Positions 6,901 to 13,932 of a stretch of 15,125 nt of DNA are shown here, one piece after another. Below the pieces are notes generated by a model that was given only the letters and a program-made list of their open reading frames with translations, ran no database searches and was not told the origin of the DNA. This DNA comes from an uncultured Eubacterium sp. (GTDB lineage: Bacteria; Bacillota_A; Clostridia; Lachnospirales; Lachnospiraceae). The stretch covers positions 1 to 15,125 of the forward strand of contig CAOXUF010000024.1 in assembly GCA_948560485.1 (NCBI GenBank), written 5' to 3'. The number at the start of each line of letters is the position of its first letter. Position 1 is the stretch's first letter. A program made the translations under genes and the position numbers.

Positions 6901-8412
6901 TTACAATTCTTTCAGTATCGTTTCATAATGGTGCTCAAATTCATCTATTATATTATATATTTCGTTTATTTTACAATTATTTTCTTTCACAAATTGCAAT
7001 AATGTCTTTGTTATAATCATCCATTGAGAAACACCATATTTTTTTATTCTTCGACTTATTTCACTATTATTTCCTGCTCTTAAAACTATCTTATTTTCTA
7101 GTACTTTTGTTTTTTTTGCATATTGCTTAATATCTTGTAAATAATCATGAAACTTTTGAACATTTTTATCCATAAATCGATATGCATGGATTTCCCAAAA
7201 CTTTTCCTTTGGAAGTAAAAGATTTAATCTTCTTAATATATTCTCATATTCACAACCATTATAAATATTTAGTCTATTATGAAGGTTAGCATCACTACAG
7301 ACATCGTCCCCAATTCGATAAAGAAAATTATAATTTTCTTCCAATTCTTCGAATGTCATGGTAGGTACCAATGTAATGAACCCTAAATCTATTTCTATTT
7401 CACATTTTTTTAATATTTCTATTCCATCAATAATTTGTTGTGGTGTAATTTTTTTATTCATTTCTTTTAATATTCGTTGCACACCCGATTCCGCCCCTAT
7501 AAAAACAGTTTTTAAACCTATCTCTTTAAGTTGCTTTATCTCTTTTTCACGAATATCATTAGGTCTTAAATATATGCGGAAAGTAAATTTCAATTTTCTT
7601 TCCTGGATTTCTTCTACAAATTTTTTTAGCCACTCTTGACTACTTATACTATAGTTGTAAAAAATATCATCATGAAATTGTATATGTGTAACTCCATACT
7701 CATTTATTAACATTTCGATTTCATCGACTACATTCTTTGCACTTCTGCATATCCTATTATAATAATTAAAGCAACTTTGAATTGAGCAATAACTACAATT
7801 TCCATAACATCCTTTACCGGCTATTACATATGCCGTAACATCATCATTTCTCCCAAACTCTTTCGGATTCCTTACAGGAAATGGCAAATCGTCAAGCTTT
7901 TCTATACGCCTCGGATTATTAATAATAATATTGTTTTCTCCTCTATATGCAATGCCCTCTACTTTAGACAAATCTCTTTCGTTCGATAAAAGAGCCTCAC
8001 ATATTTGTAGTAAAGAATATTCCCCTTCTCCAAGTGAAATAGCATCTAATACTAATATATCATTTAAAATCTCTTTACAACTTAACGTTGCAAAAACACC
8101 TCCCATTACAATAAATGTATTCGGGAACATTTTTCTAGCTCTAATTATAAAATCTTTGCTCAACTCATACAATTTTTGAGGAGAGCACGATACCCCTATC
8201 ATGTCAAAATTAATATGTTTATATTTCTCTAAAACAGTTTCATTATTTTCACTTTCTATTTGTGCATTTATAGTAAATACATTAAATCCCTTACTATCTA
8301 AAAATGATGCCAAGGAAGAAATTGCTAAATTCTCCTTACATACCAGATCTAACTTATTCCATTTTTCCAAAAAGTATGGTGCAACTAATAAAATATTGAA
8401 ATTCTTTTTCAT
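6901..8412 (-). CDS. B12-binding-domain radical SAM protein
   Basis: A protein of 503 residues. Residues about 5-145 form a Rossmann-like B12-binding-type domain (ILLVAPYF, then IGVSCSP at 72-78, FIVMGGVFAT at 100-109, ISLGEGEYS at 125-133). It has no DxHxxG motif, so cobalamin, if bound, would be bound without the protein histidine, as in many class B enzymes. The radical SAM core follows with KGCYGNCSYCS: Cys202, Cys206 and Cys209 as ligands for the 4Fe-4S cluster. The chosen ATG at 8412 overlaps the stop of the upstream gene as ATGA and has an AAGGAAG ribosome site; the frame is open 11 codons further up but lacks support. Known relatives methylate or rearrange unactivated carbons. Its position between the pyruvate-kinase-like genes and neuB suggests it modifies the nonulosonate or its sugar precursor, but the substrate is unknown. 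Confidence 0.82.
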   Translation of the reverse strand: MKKNFNILLVAPYFLEKWNKLDLVCKENLAISSLASFLDSKGFNVFTINAQIESENNETVLEKYKHINFDMIGVSCSPQKLYELSKDFIIRARKMFPNTFIVMGGVFATLSCKEILNDILVLDAISLGEGEYSLLQICEALLSNERDLSKVEGIAYRGENNIIINNPRRIEKLDDLPFPVRNPKEFGRNDDVTAYVIAGKGCYGNCSYCSIQSCFNYYNRICRSAKNVVDEIEMLINEYGVTHIQFHDDIFYNYSISSQEWLKKFVEEIQERKLKFTFRIYLRPNDIREKEIKQLKEIGLKTVFIGAESGVQRILKEMNKKITPQQIIDGIEILKKCEIEIDLGFITLVPTMTFEELEENYNFLYRIGDDVCSDANLHNRLNIYNGCEYENILRRLNLLLPKEKFWEIHAYRFMDKNVQKFHDYLQDIKQYAKKTKVLENKIVLRAGNNSEISRRIKKYGVSQWMIITKTLLQFVKENNCKINEIYNIIDEFEHHYETILKEL

Positions 8413-9461
8413 AACGATTCTTCCTTTATTGCTTGATATTCGCATTCTATAATGTCATTAATATATTTTATACATTCAAAATTATATTTGCTATTTCCAG
8501 ATTCCATAGCTAGCATAATTGAATCACTTCCCTCTCTAAATGCCAATGCAACATCCGATAGCTCTGATCTATTTATAATACCAGTTAATGCAAATCGTTC
8601 GAAAAATTGCGTGGCAACAACAACTTTTTTTCCACTATAATTACATTTATTAACTAATTCTAATTGTATTCTCGGTAAAAATATTGGATTAATATTAACA
8701 ATCAAATCTCCTCTTGCAACCATAATACCATCAACACATTCAATTATTTCATCAATATTTTCTAACCCTTTCCTATTTTCTATTTTCGCCATAATGCGAA
8801 TATCCTCATTCCCCCATATTTTCTGCAATACATTCTTGATTTCTTCTACTTGCTCCTGAGAAGATGCAAAAGACATTGCTATCCAATCGGGTTTTAAATT
8901 CATTTTCTTTATCTTTTTTAATGCACATAAATCAACATCATCCATTACATTATAATCAATACAACTGTCTGGAAAATTTGATGAACAATTTTTCTTTAAC
9001 AGTGCATTGGTAACTATACATTTTGCTTCTACTATTTCATTTTCTATCCTTACAATTTCCAAGACTACTTGTCCATCTCTAAATACGATTCTTTCTCCTT
9101 CCTTTAGATATATACGAATTGCCTCAAAATTTGACAGCAAGATATCAACATTTAAATCCTCCTTAAACACTTTTGAATCGCATATCTTTACACTTTCTCC
9201 AGGCTCTATCATCCGTTCTTTTATCTGTTCAATTCTAGGTCTAGTCGAAGGTAAATCTAATAATACCTCAACTTTTCTTCCTGTTTTTTCTCCTGCCACA
9301 CGGATATTTTTAAAATATGAATAGAAATCACGATTACGGAGTCCCATATGAATTCTATATTCATTAACATTCATTTTTATTGCCTTCTCAAAATCTTCTA
9401 TTCTTTGTAATGTTGGGCCTGCTGTTGCCATTATTTTTGTTTTTTTTGTAACAGTGCTCAT
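8409..9461 (-). CDS. Pyruvate-kinase-like protein 2
   Basis: A protein of 350 residues starting at ATG 9461, with a strong AGGAG eight bases upstream; the frame is open further up because the tail of the preceding gene is in phase. It matches the A and B domains of pyruvate kinase and lacks the C-terminal domain (usual length about 470 or more). The barrel chemistry is kept: AKIEN (catalytic Lys, metal Glu), MVARGDL (metal Asp), VVVATQF, and SIMLAMES. The nucleotide side is altered: the RLNFSHG block is YRIHMG, and LDTKGPEIR is LDLPSTRPRI. Ordinary ADP-dependent pyruvate kinase activity is therefore doubtful, while binding of PEP or pyruvate with a metal remains likely. The stop overlaps the start of the radical SAM gene. 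A role in supplying or using PEP next to neuB is inference. Confidence 0.8.
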   Translation of the reverse strand: MSTVTKKTKIMATAGPTLQRIEDFEKAIKMNVNEYRIHMGLRNRDFYSYFKNIRVAGEKTGRKVEVLLDLPSTRPRIEQIKERMIEPGESVKICDSKVFKEDLNVDILLSNFEAIRIYLKEGERIVFRDGQVVLEIVRIENEIVEAKCIVTNALLKKNCSSNFPDSCIDYNVMDDVDLCALKKIKKMNLKPDWIAMSFASSQEQVEEIKNVLQKIWGNEDIRIMAKIENRKGLENIDEIIECVDGIMVARGDLIVNINPIFLPRIQLELVNKCNYSGKKVVVATQFFERFALTGIINRSELSDVALAFREGSDSIMLAMESGNSKYNFECIKYINDIIECEYQAIKEESL

Positions 9462-9713
9462 AATTATGTCTCCTTTTCCACTTTCATACCCTATTAAATC
9501 TCTTAATATTTCTATACACTTACTTGAATTTTTACTCGCCGCACCTTCGCCCGCTAACATAATGGAATCCATTTTCTGATGGATGGTACAAAAAATATCA
9601 TTCATTTCTGGCGAACATATTCTATCATTTTGTGCTAATTCTTCTAAAAATTGAGTAGCTATAATACACGGTACATTAAATTGATGTGCCATACTCACAA
9701 TTTTTTTTGCCAT
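9462..9713 (-). CDS. C-terminal third of pyruvate-kinase-like protein 1, in -1 frame
   Basis: This stretch continues protein 1 after the poly-A run. KKIVSMAHQFNVPCIIATQF, MDSIMLAGEGAASKN and CIEILRDLIG align with the end of the pyruvate kinase barrel (QKEI...VATQM..., AIMLSGETAAGKYP, AV..M). The frame then runs straight through GKGDII into protein 2 without a stop. It has an ATG of its own at 9713 (MAKKIV) but no ribosome site before it. It must be reached by frameshifting, transcript slippage or weak reinitiation, or else the gene is broken. Confidence 0.65.
9695..9713 (-). other. Candidate -1 frameshift site (A AAA AAA) at end of PK-like 1
   Basis: Eight As (9708-9701) are read as CAA AAA AAA TTG TGA in the zero frame. 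The heptamer A AAA AAA is in the correct phase for a -1 slip, after which reading continues ATT GTG AGT in the frame of the barrel C-terminus. The zero-frame TGA is only two codons beyond the run. A weak hairpin (seven pairs with one mismatch, loop of seven) can form from 9690-9670 starting about ten bases after the run. No clear upstream Shine-Dalgarno stimulator is visible. Transcriptional slippage on the A run would have the same effect. Confidence 0.45.
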
Positions 9714-10507
9714 AACGGCAATGCATTATATCCTATTTGAGGAGCTAAATCACCTCTTCCTATCATTATTTTATCACTAACTTTTAGTATTTTCTCCAAA
9801 TTATTCGTTGCTTCTTTTGTTTCAATTTTTGTTACTATTTTTATAATATTATCATCAAAATATTTTTCAAGAAAATTTCTACATTCCGCTACATTCTTCT
9901 CGTCTCGAACAAATGATAAAATAAAATAATCCGGTATAAATTCGGTTTCTTTAAGTCTATGAAGGAAATCAATTGCAACATCGTCAATAATCATATAGTT
10001 CAAATTACTGTCTGGCCACAAACAATTTATCATTTCTGATATTTTAACGTCAGTAGAGCATCTTATCCATATTGAATTTAACTCTTTTTTTATAACAACA
10101 CCTTCATAACTTCCATCTTTTAACCAAAGTCGATCATTTATTTTTATATGTTTTTCATATTTATGTAGATTGTATATTCCTATTTTCGTATACTTATGCT
10201 TTTTGTTTTCTAGCCTTTCCTCCCAAACGATTTGAAAAATATCACCTTTTTTCAAATATATAAATTCATCATGCAAATCATAAACATAATCTATACGTAA
10301 TCTATCTGATGGTATATCCAAGTATATTTCTACTGTTCTATTAACATTTGCAGCCGCTTGTCTGATATTACATATTATTTGATAATTATTTCTTCTTTTT
10401 TTCCCTAAGTGAATTCTGTATGCCCTAAAGCCTTGCATTATTCTTTTTTCAAAATCGCTTATATCACAAAGTTTTCTTCCTGTAGTTAATAAAATTTTTT
10501 CTTTCAC
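9695..10507 (-). CDS. Pyruvate-kinase-like protein 1, zero-frame part
   Basis: The start is GTG 10507, with GAGGTG six bases upstream. The 270-residue product covers the pyruvate kinase barrel and B domain up to KIMIGRGDLAP, and ends LWQKKL at TGA 9697-9695. It shares with protein 2 the unusual YRIHLG block (about 30-35) and LDIPSDRLRI (about 67-76), in place of the normal nucleotide-binding NFSHG and DTKGPE motifs. TKIET (catalytic Lys and Glu) and RGDL (metal Asp) are kept. The remaining third, including IATQF and the SIMLAGEGA strand, lies in the -1 frame directly after an eight-A run. As it stands, the zero-frame protein is a truncated barrel and is unlikely to work alone. The two genes are probably an old duplication: they are homologous but far from identical. 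Confidence 0.75.
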   Translation of the reverse strand: MKEKILLTTGRKLCDISDFEKRIMQGFRAYRIHLGKKRRNNYQIICNIRQAAANVNRTVEIYLDIPSDRLRIDYVYDLHDEFIYLKKGDIFQIVWEERLENKKHKYTKIGIYNLHKYEKHIKINDRLWLKDGSYEGVVIKKELNSIWIRCSTDVKISEMINCLWPDSNLNYMIIDDVAIDFLHRLKETEFIPDYFILSFVRDEKNVAECRNFLEKYFDDNIIKIVTKIETKEATNNLEKILKVSDKIMIGRGDLAPQIGYNALPLWQKKL

Positions 10508-10870
10508 ATTTTACACCTCATTATTACAATATATTTTAGATGTTTGCAATACACCTAAACCCGCATAAATATGCCTTATACACGTCGTTGGAACTTTAGA
10601 GTGTAATAGCCAAAAATGGGAGGATTGTTTATACCTACTTTCATACTCGCACATTTGTTAGCTTGTATTTTTCGGTTAGCATTACACTGCAGGATACTCC
10701 TGTTCTTTTCATGAGCCTATGCCATGCTCATACAGTTTCAACACCGACAGTCATCCATACAGTAGCAGGTCTCTTATGGATTTATATCACAATTCACCGG
10801 TTTCAGCTACATCTGTTAGCATTAGCGATGCTTCATCAGCTCTTCACTTTTGTTCAGCTTCATAGCACAC
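10508..10870. other. Decayed, GC-richer intergenic stretch
   Basis: About 350 bases between the ORF ending at 10860 and pyruvate-kinase-like 1. From about 10600 to 10910 the composition is visibly less AT-rich than the genes on either side and resembles the mobile-element remnants on the left. All frames on both strands are broken and I recognise no product. The last 45 bases before 10507 are again AT-rich and hold the ribosome site of the next gene. No convincing terminator is visible. Confidence 0.4.
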
Positions 10871-11873
10871 AACCGGCTGTTCTTTCTCCGCCTTTGCTTA
10901 CGAGACCTTTTTCATCATAGCATAACGATTCATAAATAGCTTCCAAATATAAATTTTCTTTTCTATTCACTGCGCAATGAAAAACATTATCAAATATATA
11001 ACTAGAAATATCCTTTTTTATATGTTCTCTAACTTTGTTTTTTAATTCTACAATTTGAAAAAATGTATAATTTGGATTCATATAATAATTTTGGTACATC
11101 TCACCAGTAATATTGTTTAAAGATATTTTTAACATTATAATTCTATTTTTACCGTTTTCTTTAATTATACCTTTTATTTTAGAATTTAATTTTTCCTCCG
11201 AAATTCTATTATCTATTTCATAAATTTTTCTTATGAACTTTTGGTATTCTTCACTTGACGTAAAGCAGACTCTTTTATTTTCTATATTAACTGGTTTAAG
11301 TTCTTTTTTTATATCATTTATTATTTCATTCTTTTCTTTTATTGCCGGTTCCCATATAATAGCATATATCTCTTCAAAACAGGAATTTTTGATTATATTG
11401 AATTTGTTAATAATTTCGTCCATTTCAGCGTTTGTAAAATAATTTTTTTCAAACCATCTTATAGAATAGTCGCATATTTCATTATATTCATTTGGATTAT
11501 CAGAGTATTTATAGGACACATATTCCATCTTTTTATACATTGCCAAAGAAATACGATGTGCTCCATTTATCAGTCTCAAAAACCTATTCATGCGTACTGG
11601 ATATCTGTAATTATATTCTTTATCTTCAAATTTTGCTATTAATTTTTCAAATTGTTCCCATCCACTACCAGTTTCAATACCGAAAAAAATTTTTTCAGCA
11701 ATCCTAAGCCTTTGCATTTTTTTATAAATCTCAATACCATTATCGCGTTCCTTATAAAATTCTTCTATTGCCATATAGCGAACCACTAAATCAAATCTAT
11801 TAAATTCTCCAAAAATACCTTCATCTATTAATATCCGTTTAATTGGGATTATTTCTTTATATTTTCCATTCAT
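10860..11873 (-). CDS. Hypothetical protein with ParB-like NGAHR motif
   Basis: A protein of 337 residues, start ATG 11873 with a modest AGAGAG upstream. I cannot name the family. The N-terminal part (about 1-130) reads like a ParB-fold region: FDLVVRYMAIEEFY at 27-40 and YPVRMNRFLRLINGAHRISL at 91-110, where INGAHR resembles the DGxHR loop of ParB-like domains that bind nucleotides. The C-terminal half (about 205-315) is charged alpha/beta sequence with a FIRKIYEID block, an RIIMLKISL strand and IFDNVFHCAVN near the end. No signal peptide or membrane segment is seen. The last 20 or so residues (EKGLVSKGGERTAGC) run into the GC-richer decayed stretch, so the natural C-terminus was probably replaced by a junction. 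Its setting suggests a role in surface-glycan synthesis. Confidence 0.6.
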   Translation of the reverse strand: MNGKYKEIIPIKRILIDEGIFGEFNRFDLVVRYMAIEEFYKERDNGIEIYKKMQRLRIAEKIFFGIETGSGWEQFEKLIAKFEDKEYNYRYPVRMNRFLRLINGAHRISLAMYKKMEYVSYKYSDNPNEYNEICDYSIRWFEKNYFTNAEMDEIINKFNIIKNSCFEEIYAIIWEPAIKEKNEIINDIKKELKPVNIENKRVCFTSSEEYQKFIRKIYEIDNRISEEKLNSKIKGIIKENGKNRIIMLKISLNNITGEMYQNYYMNPNYTFFQIVELKNKVREHIKKDISSYIFDNVFHCAVNRKENLYLEAIYESLCYDEKGLVSKGGERTAGCVL

Positions 11874-11896
11874 AAATTATTCTCTCTATACTTTCT

Positions 11897-11926
11897 TATA
11901 TAGTTTTTGTATCTACTTCAGATCAA
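11897..11926 (-). promoter_or_regulatory. Possible promoter for the NGAHR-motif gene
   Basis: On the minus strand, TTGATC (11926-11921) and TATATA (11902-11897) are separated by 18 bases and lie 24 bases before ATG 11873. The fit to the sigma-A consensus is moderate, and AT-rich DNA gives many chance matches. It would explain how the downstream genes stay expressed after the interruption at 11930-12470. Confidence 0.3.
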
Positions 11927-11929
11927 TAA

Positions 11930-12469
11930 AACCTCTGATATCACCCATCGCTGCAACAAAGCCAATCACCATGCTCATCCACACTCAGTTTACAACGATC
12001 AGTTTTTCGTTTCTGACATTTCCGCTACCTTCTTTTCCAAATATTCATCTAATCTCTTAAGCTGTTCCGCTTTCAATGTGCAGTCATTCACAGGCCCCCT
12101 TTTCCAAACACCCCTTCCTGTTCTACGCCGTTATGTGCCACTTCTATCAAGATCTGTATTCTCTTTATCCTCACCGCACACACTTTGCCATTACACCGTA
12201 TCTAGCTGATTCCTTCCTCCTCCCAATTTTAAGACATCCCAGAGCAGCTAAGCTTCTTTCAGCAGCATCAAGCCACTGGTTAAACTCTAAGCAAAGGCTC
12301 TACAGAAGCGGAACTGTCCCCCACTTCAATGTCTACAGTTAAAATATCAGATGTCACTTACTTTAATCTATCATTCTGTGTTACATTCATTATCAGAAAC
12401 TTCCATATAAATTTATATCCATCCAAAATGCCTTCTAAATACTGCGAGGTTTCTTCTTATCTATTGGCG
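11930..12469. other. Decayed GC-richer stretch interrupting the cluster
   Basis: About 540 bases between the transferase gene and the NGAHR-motif gene. Composition is clearly richer in G and C than the neighbours, above all at about 11930-12350. On the minus strand broken coding traces can be followed: YLEGILDGYKFIWKFL, then SDILTVDIEVGDSSASVEPL, a stop, FNQWLDAAERSLAALGCLKI, and further on LKRLDEYLEKKVAEMSE. These look like one or two old protein genes cut by stops and frameshifts. I cannot name them. An inserted and decayed mobile gene is the likeliest origin. Confidence 0.45.
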
Positions 12470-13918
12470 CTATCTTTGAATTACTGCTTCTAATATCCTA
12501 TCTATCGCCTTTTTAATATTTTCTGAACTTTTCGCAGCAAATAAATCCTCAGTTTCAAATGATGTATTAAGATGCACAATTTTTTCAAATAATAATAAAA
12601 CTTCTGCATTGTTCTTAAATTCAAAAACATTAAATTTCTTTACCAAACTTTGAATTGTTTCAGTTCCATATTTATCTTGCGCAAAAAAAACTGGTACATC
12701 AAATGCAATTGCTTCAAACAATGCAGTCGAATTTATTCCTATAACGCACATTGATGATTGTAGATAGTTATAAAGATGTGTTTCTAAGCCATGCACTACC
12801 TTCACACCTTTTTCCTCAATTTTTTTATATTCACCTTTTTCATAATATGCATTTTCATATGGATGCAATTTTAATACTATTTTACAATTTAAATTTTCTG
12901 CCAAATATTCACATAATTCAATAAAATACTTATGGTATCTTGTTTGTGATAAAATTAAAACAAATTCTTTTCTTCTTGTCATTTTTTCATTTTTTATATA
13001 TTCCAAAAAAGGGCTCCCTACAACATAAAGCTTTTCATCTTTCAAGTGAAAGTTAGGTTTATTCTTCCAATATTCTCCCAATAAGAATATATAATCACTC
13101 AAATGCAAATACTGACGCTTTTCGCTATATGAGTACATAATAGGTTCATAATAATTTAATGCGCCATGTTGAATATCAATAATAGGAATTTCCAACTCAT
13201 GACAAACCTCATTAAAAATTGCCAATTCTCTATTTGGTGTATACACTTCTATAAAACATTTTGGTTTTATTTTATTTAACAATCTCTTTACCTTCGTTTT
13301 CATTATTTTCTCATAGTAGCAGCAAAAAAATAGTTTTTTATATAGCTTTCTTTTATTTATCTTTATTTCTAATTCATGTTCTATTACTTCAATTAATTGA
13401 TGAATTTTTATAGAATTTACATATAAAAAAAACAAAAATTTGTAACCATTCAACAGACTTCCTATGCAAGCCTGTAACTCCATTTTATCTGTAAAAAAAA
13501 TATCCTTTTCTTCTACGTTAAAATGAGCTTTTTCATATGAATTATCCTCAATCCAAAAAGGATATTCTATTACAAATTTGGAATGGATACAATTTTTTAT
13601 TATTTCTTCCAATTGTATGCAACTATATCTTCCATTAATTTTAATTTTTCTAGGAAAATTGCAAAATAATAAATCTGCTTTCATAATATTACAATTGTTT
13701 TTTGAAAACAAAAACCTCAATTGGCTTATATAAAATTGTAGCTTTCTTAAATAATTATGTGTTATAGCAACTCTTCTTTCCGTTTTATACTCCCTTTCTA
13801 AAAACAAATTATATATATCTTCTCTTATATATTTCCATATCAATACATTTTCTATTTCCAAATCAAAAAAATTATAAGATTTCTCTGTTTCTAAAAACAA
13901 TTCAATGTCTTCCTTCAT
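12470..13918 (-). CDS. GT-B-like surface polysaccharide transferase candidate
   Basis: A protein of 482 residues, start ATG 13918 with AAAGGA, 14 bases after manA. The C-terminal half looks like a GT-B nucleotide-sugar fold: IDIQHGALNYYEP at 247-259 (QHG loop), YIFLLGEYW at 276-284, KLYVVGSPFLE at 296-306, VLILSQTRYHKYF at 320-332, IVLKLHPYEN at 347-356 (HP motif), and CVIGINSTALFEAIAFDVPV at 391-410. The pair of an HP motif and a downstream Ser/Thr motif is what bacterial sialyltransferases and CDP-glycerol polymerases use to hold the CMP part of the donor. A hydrophobic stretch at about 158-170 could touch the membrane; no signal peptide is seen. It is a reasonable candidate for the enzyme that uses the CMP-nonulosonate made by the cluster, but capsule or teichoic transferases share these features. 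Confidence 0.65.
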   Translation of the reverse strand: MKEDIELFLETEKSYNFFDLEIENVLIWKYIREDIYNLFLEREYKTERRVAITHNYLRKLQFYISQLRFLFSKNNCNIMKADLLFCNFPRKIKINGRYSCIQLEEIIKNCIHSKFVIEYPFWIEDNSYEKAHFNVEEKDIFFTDKMELQACIGSLLNGYKFLFFLYVNSIKIHQLIEVIEHELEIKINKRKLYKKLFFCCYYEKIMKTKVKRLLNKIKPKCFIEVYTPNRELAIFNEVCHELEIPIIDIQHGALNYYEPIMYSYSEKRQYLHLSDYIFLLGEYWKNKPNFHLKDEKLYVVGSPFLEYIKNEKMTRRKEFVLILSQTRYHKYFIELCEYLAENLNCKIVLKLHPYENAYYEKGEYKKIEEKGVKVVHGLETHLYNYLQSSMCVIGINSTALFEAIAFDVPVFFAQDKYGTETIQSLVKKFNVFEFKNNAEVLLLFEKIVHLNTSFETEDLFAAKSSENIKKAIDRILEAVIQR

Positions 13919-13932
13919 TACTCTTATTTCCT

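Noticed and set aside
8413..8445. Earlier start of the radical SAM protein (11 extra residues)
   Set aside because: The extra codons lie within the preceding gene, lack a ribosome site and precede the domain. ATG 8412 has AAGGAAG and an ATGA overlap.
10519..10560. TTGCAA with 17 bases and TAATAA upstream of pyruvate-kinase-like 1 as a promoter
   Set aside because: The -10 would sit directly beside the ribosome site, so the transcript would start in or after it; chance match in AT-rich DNA.
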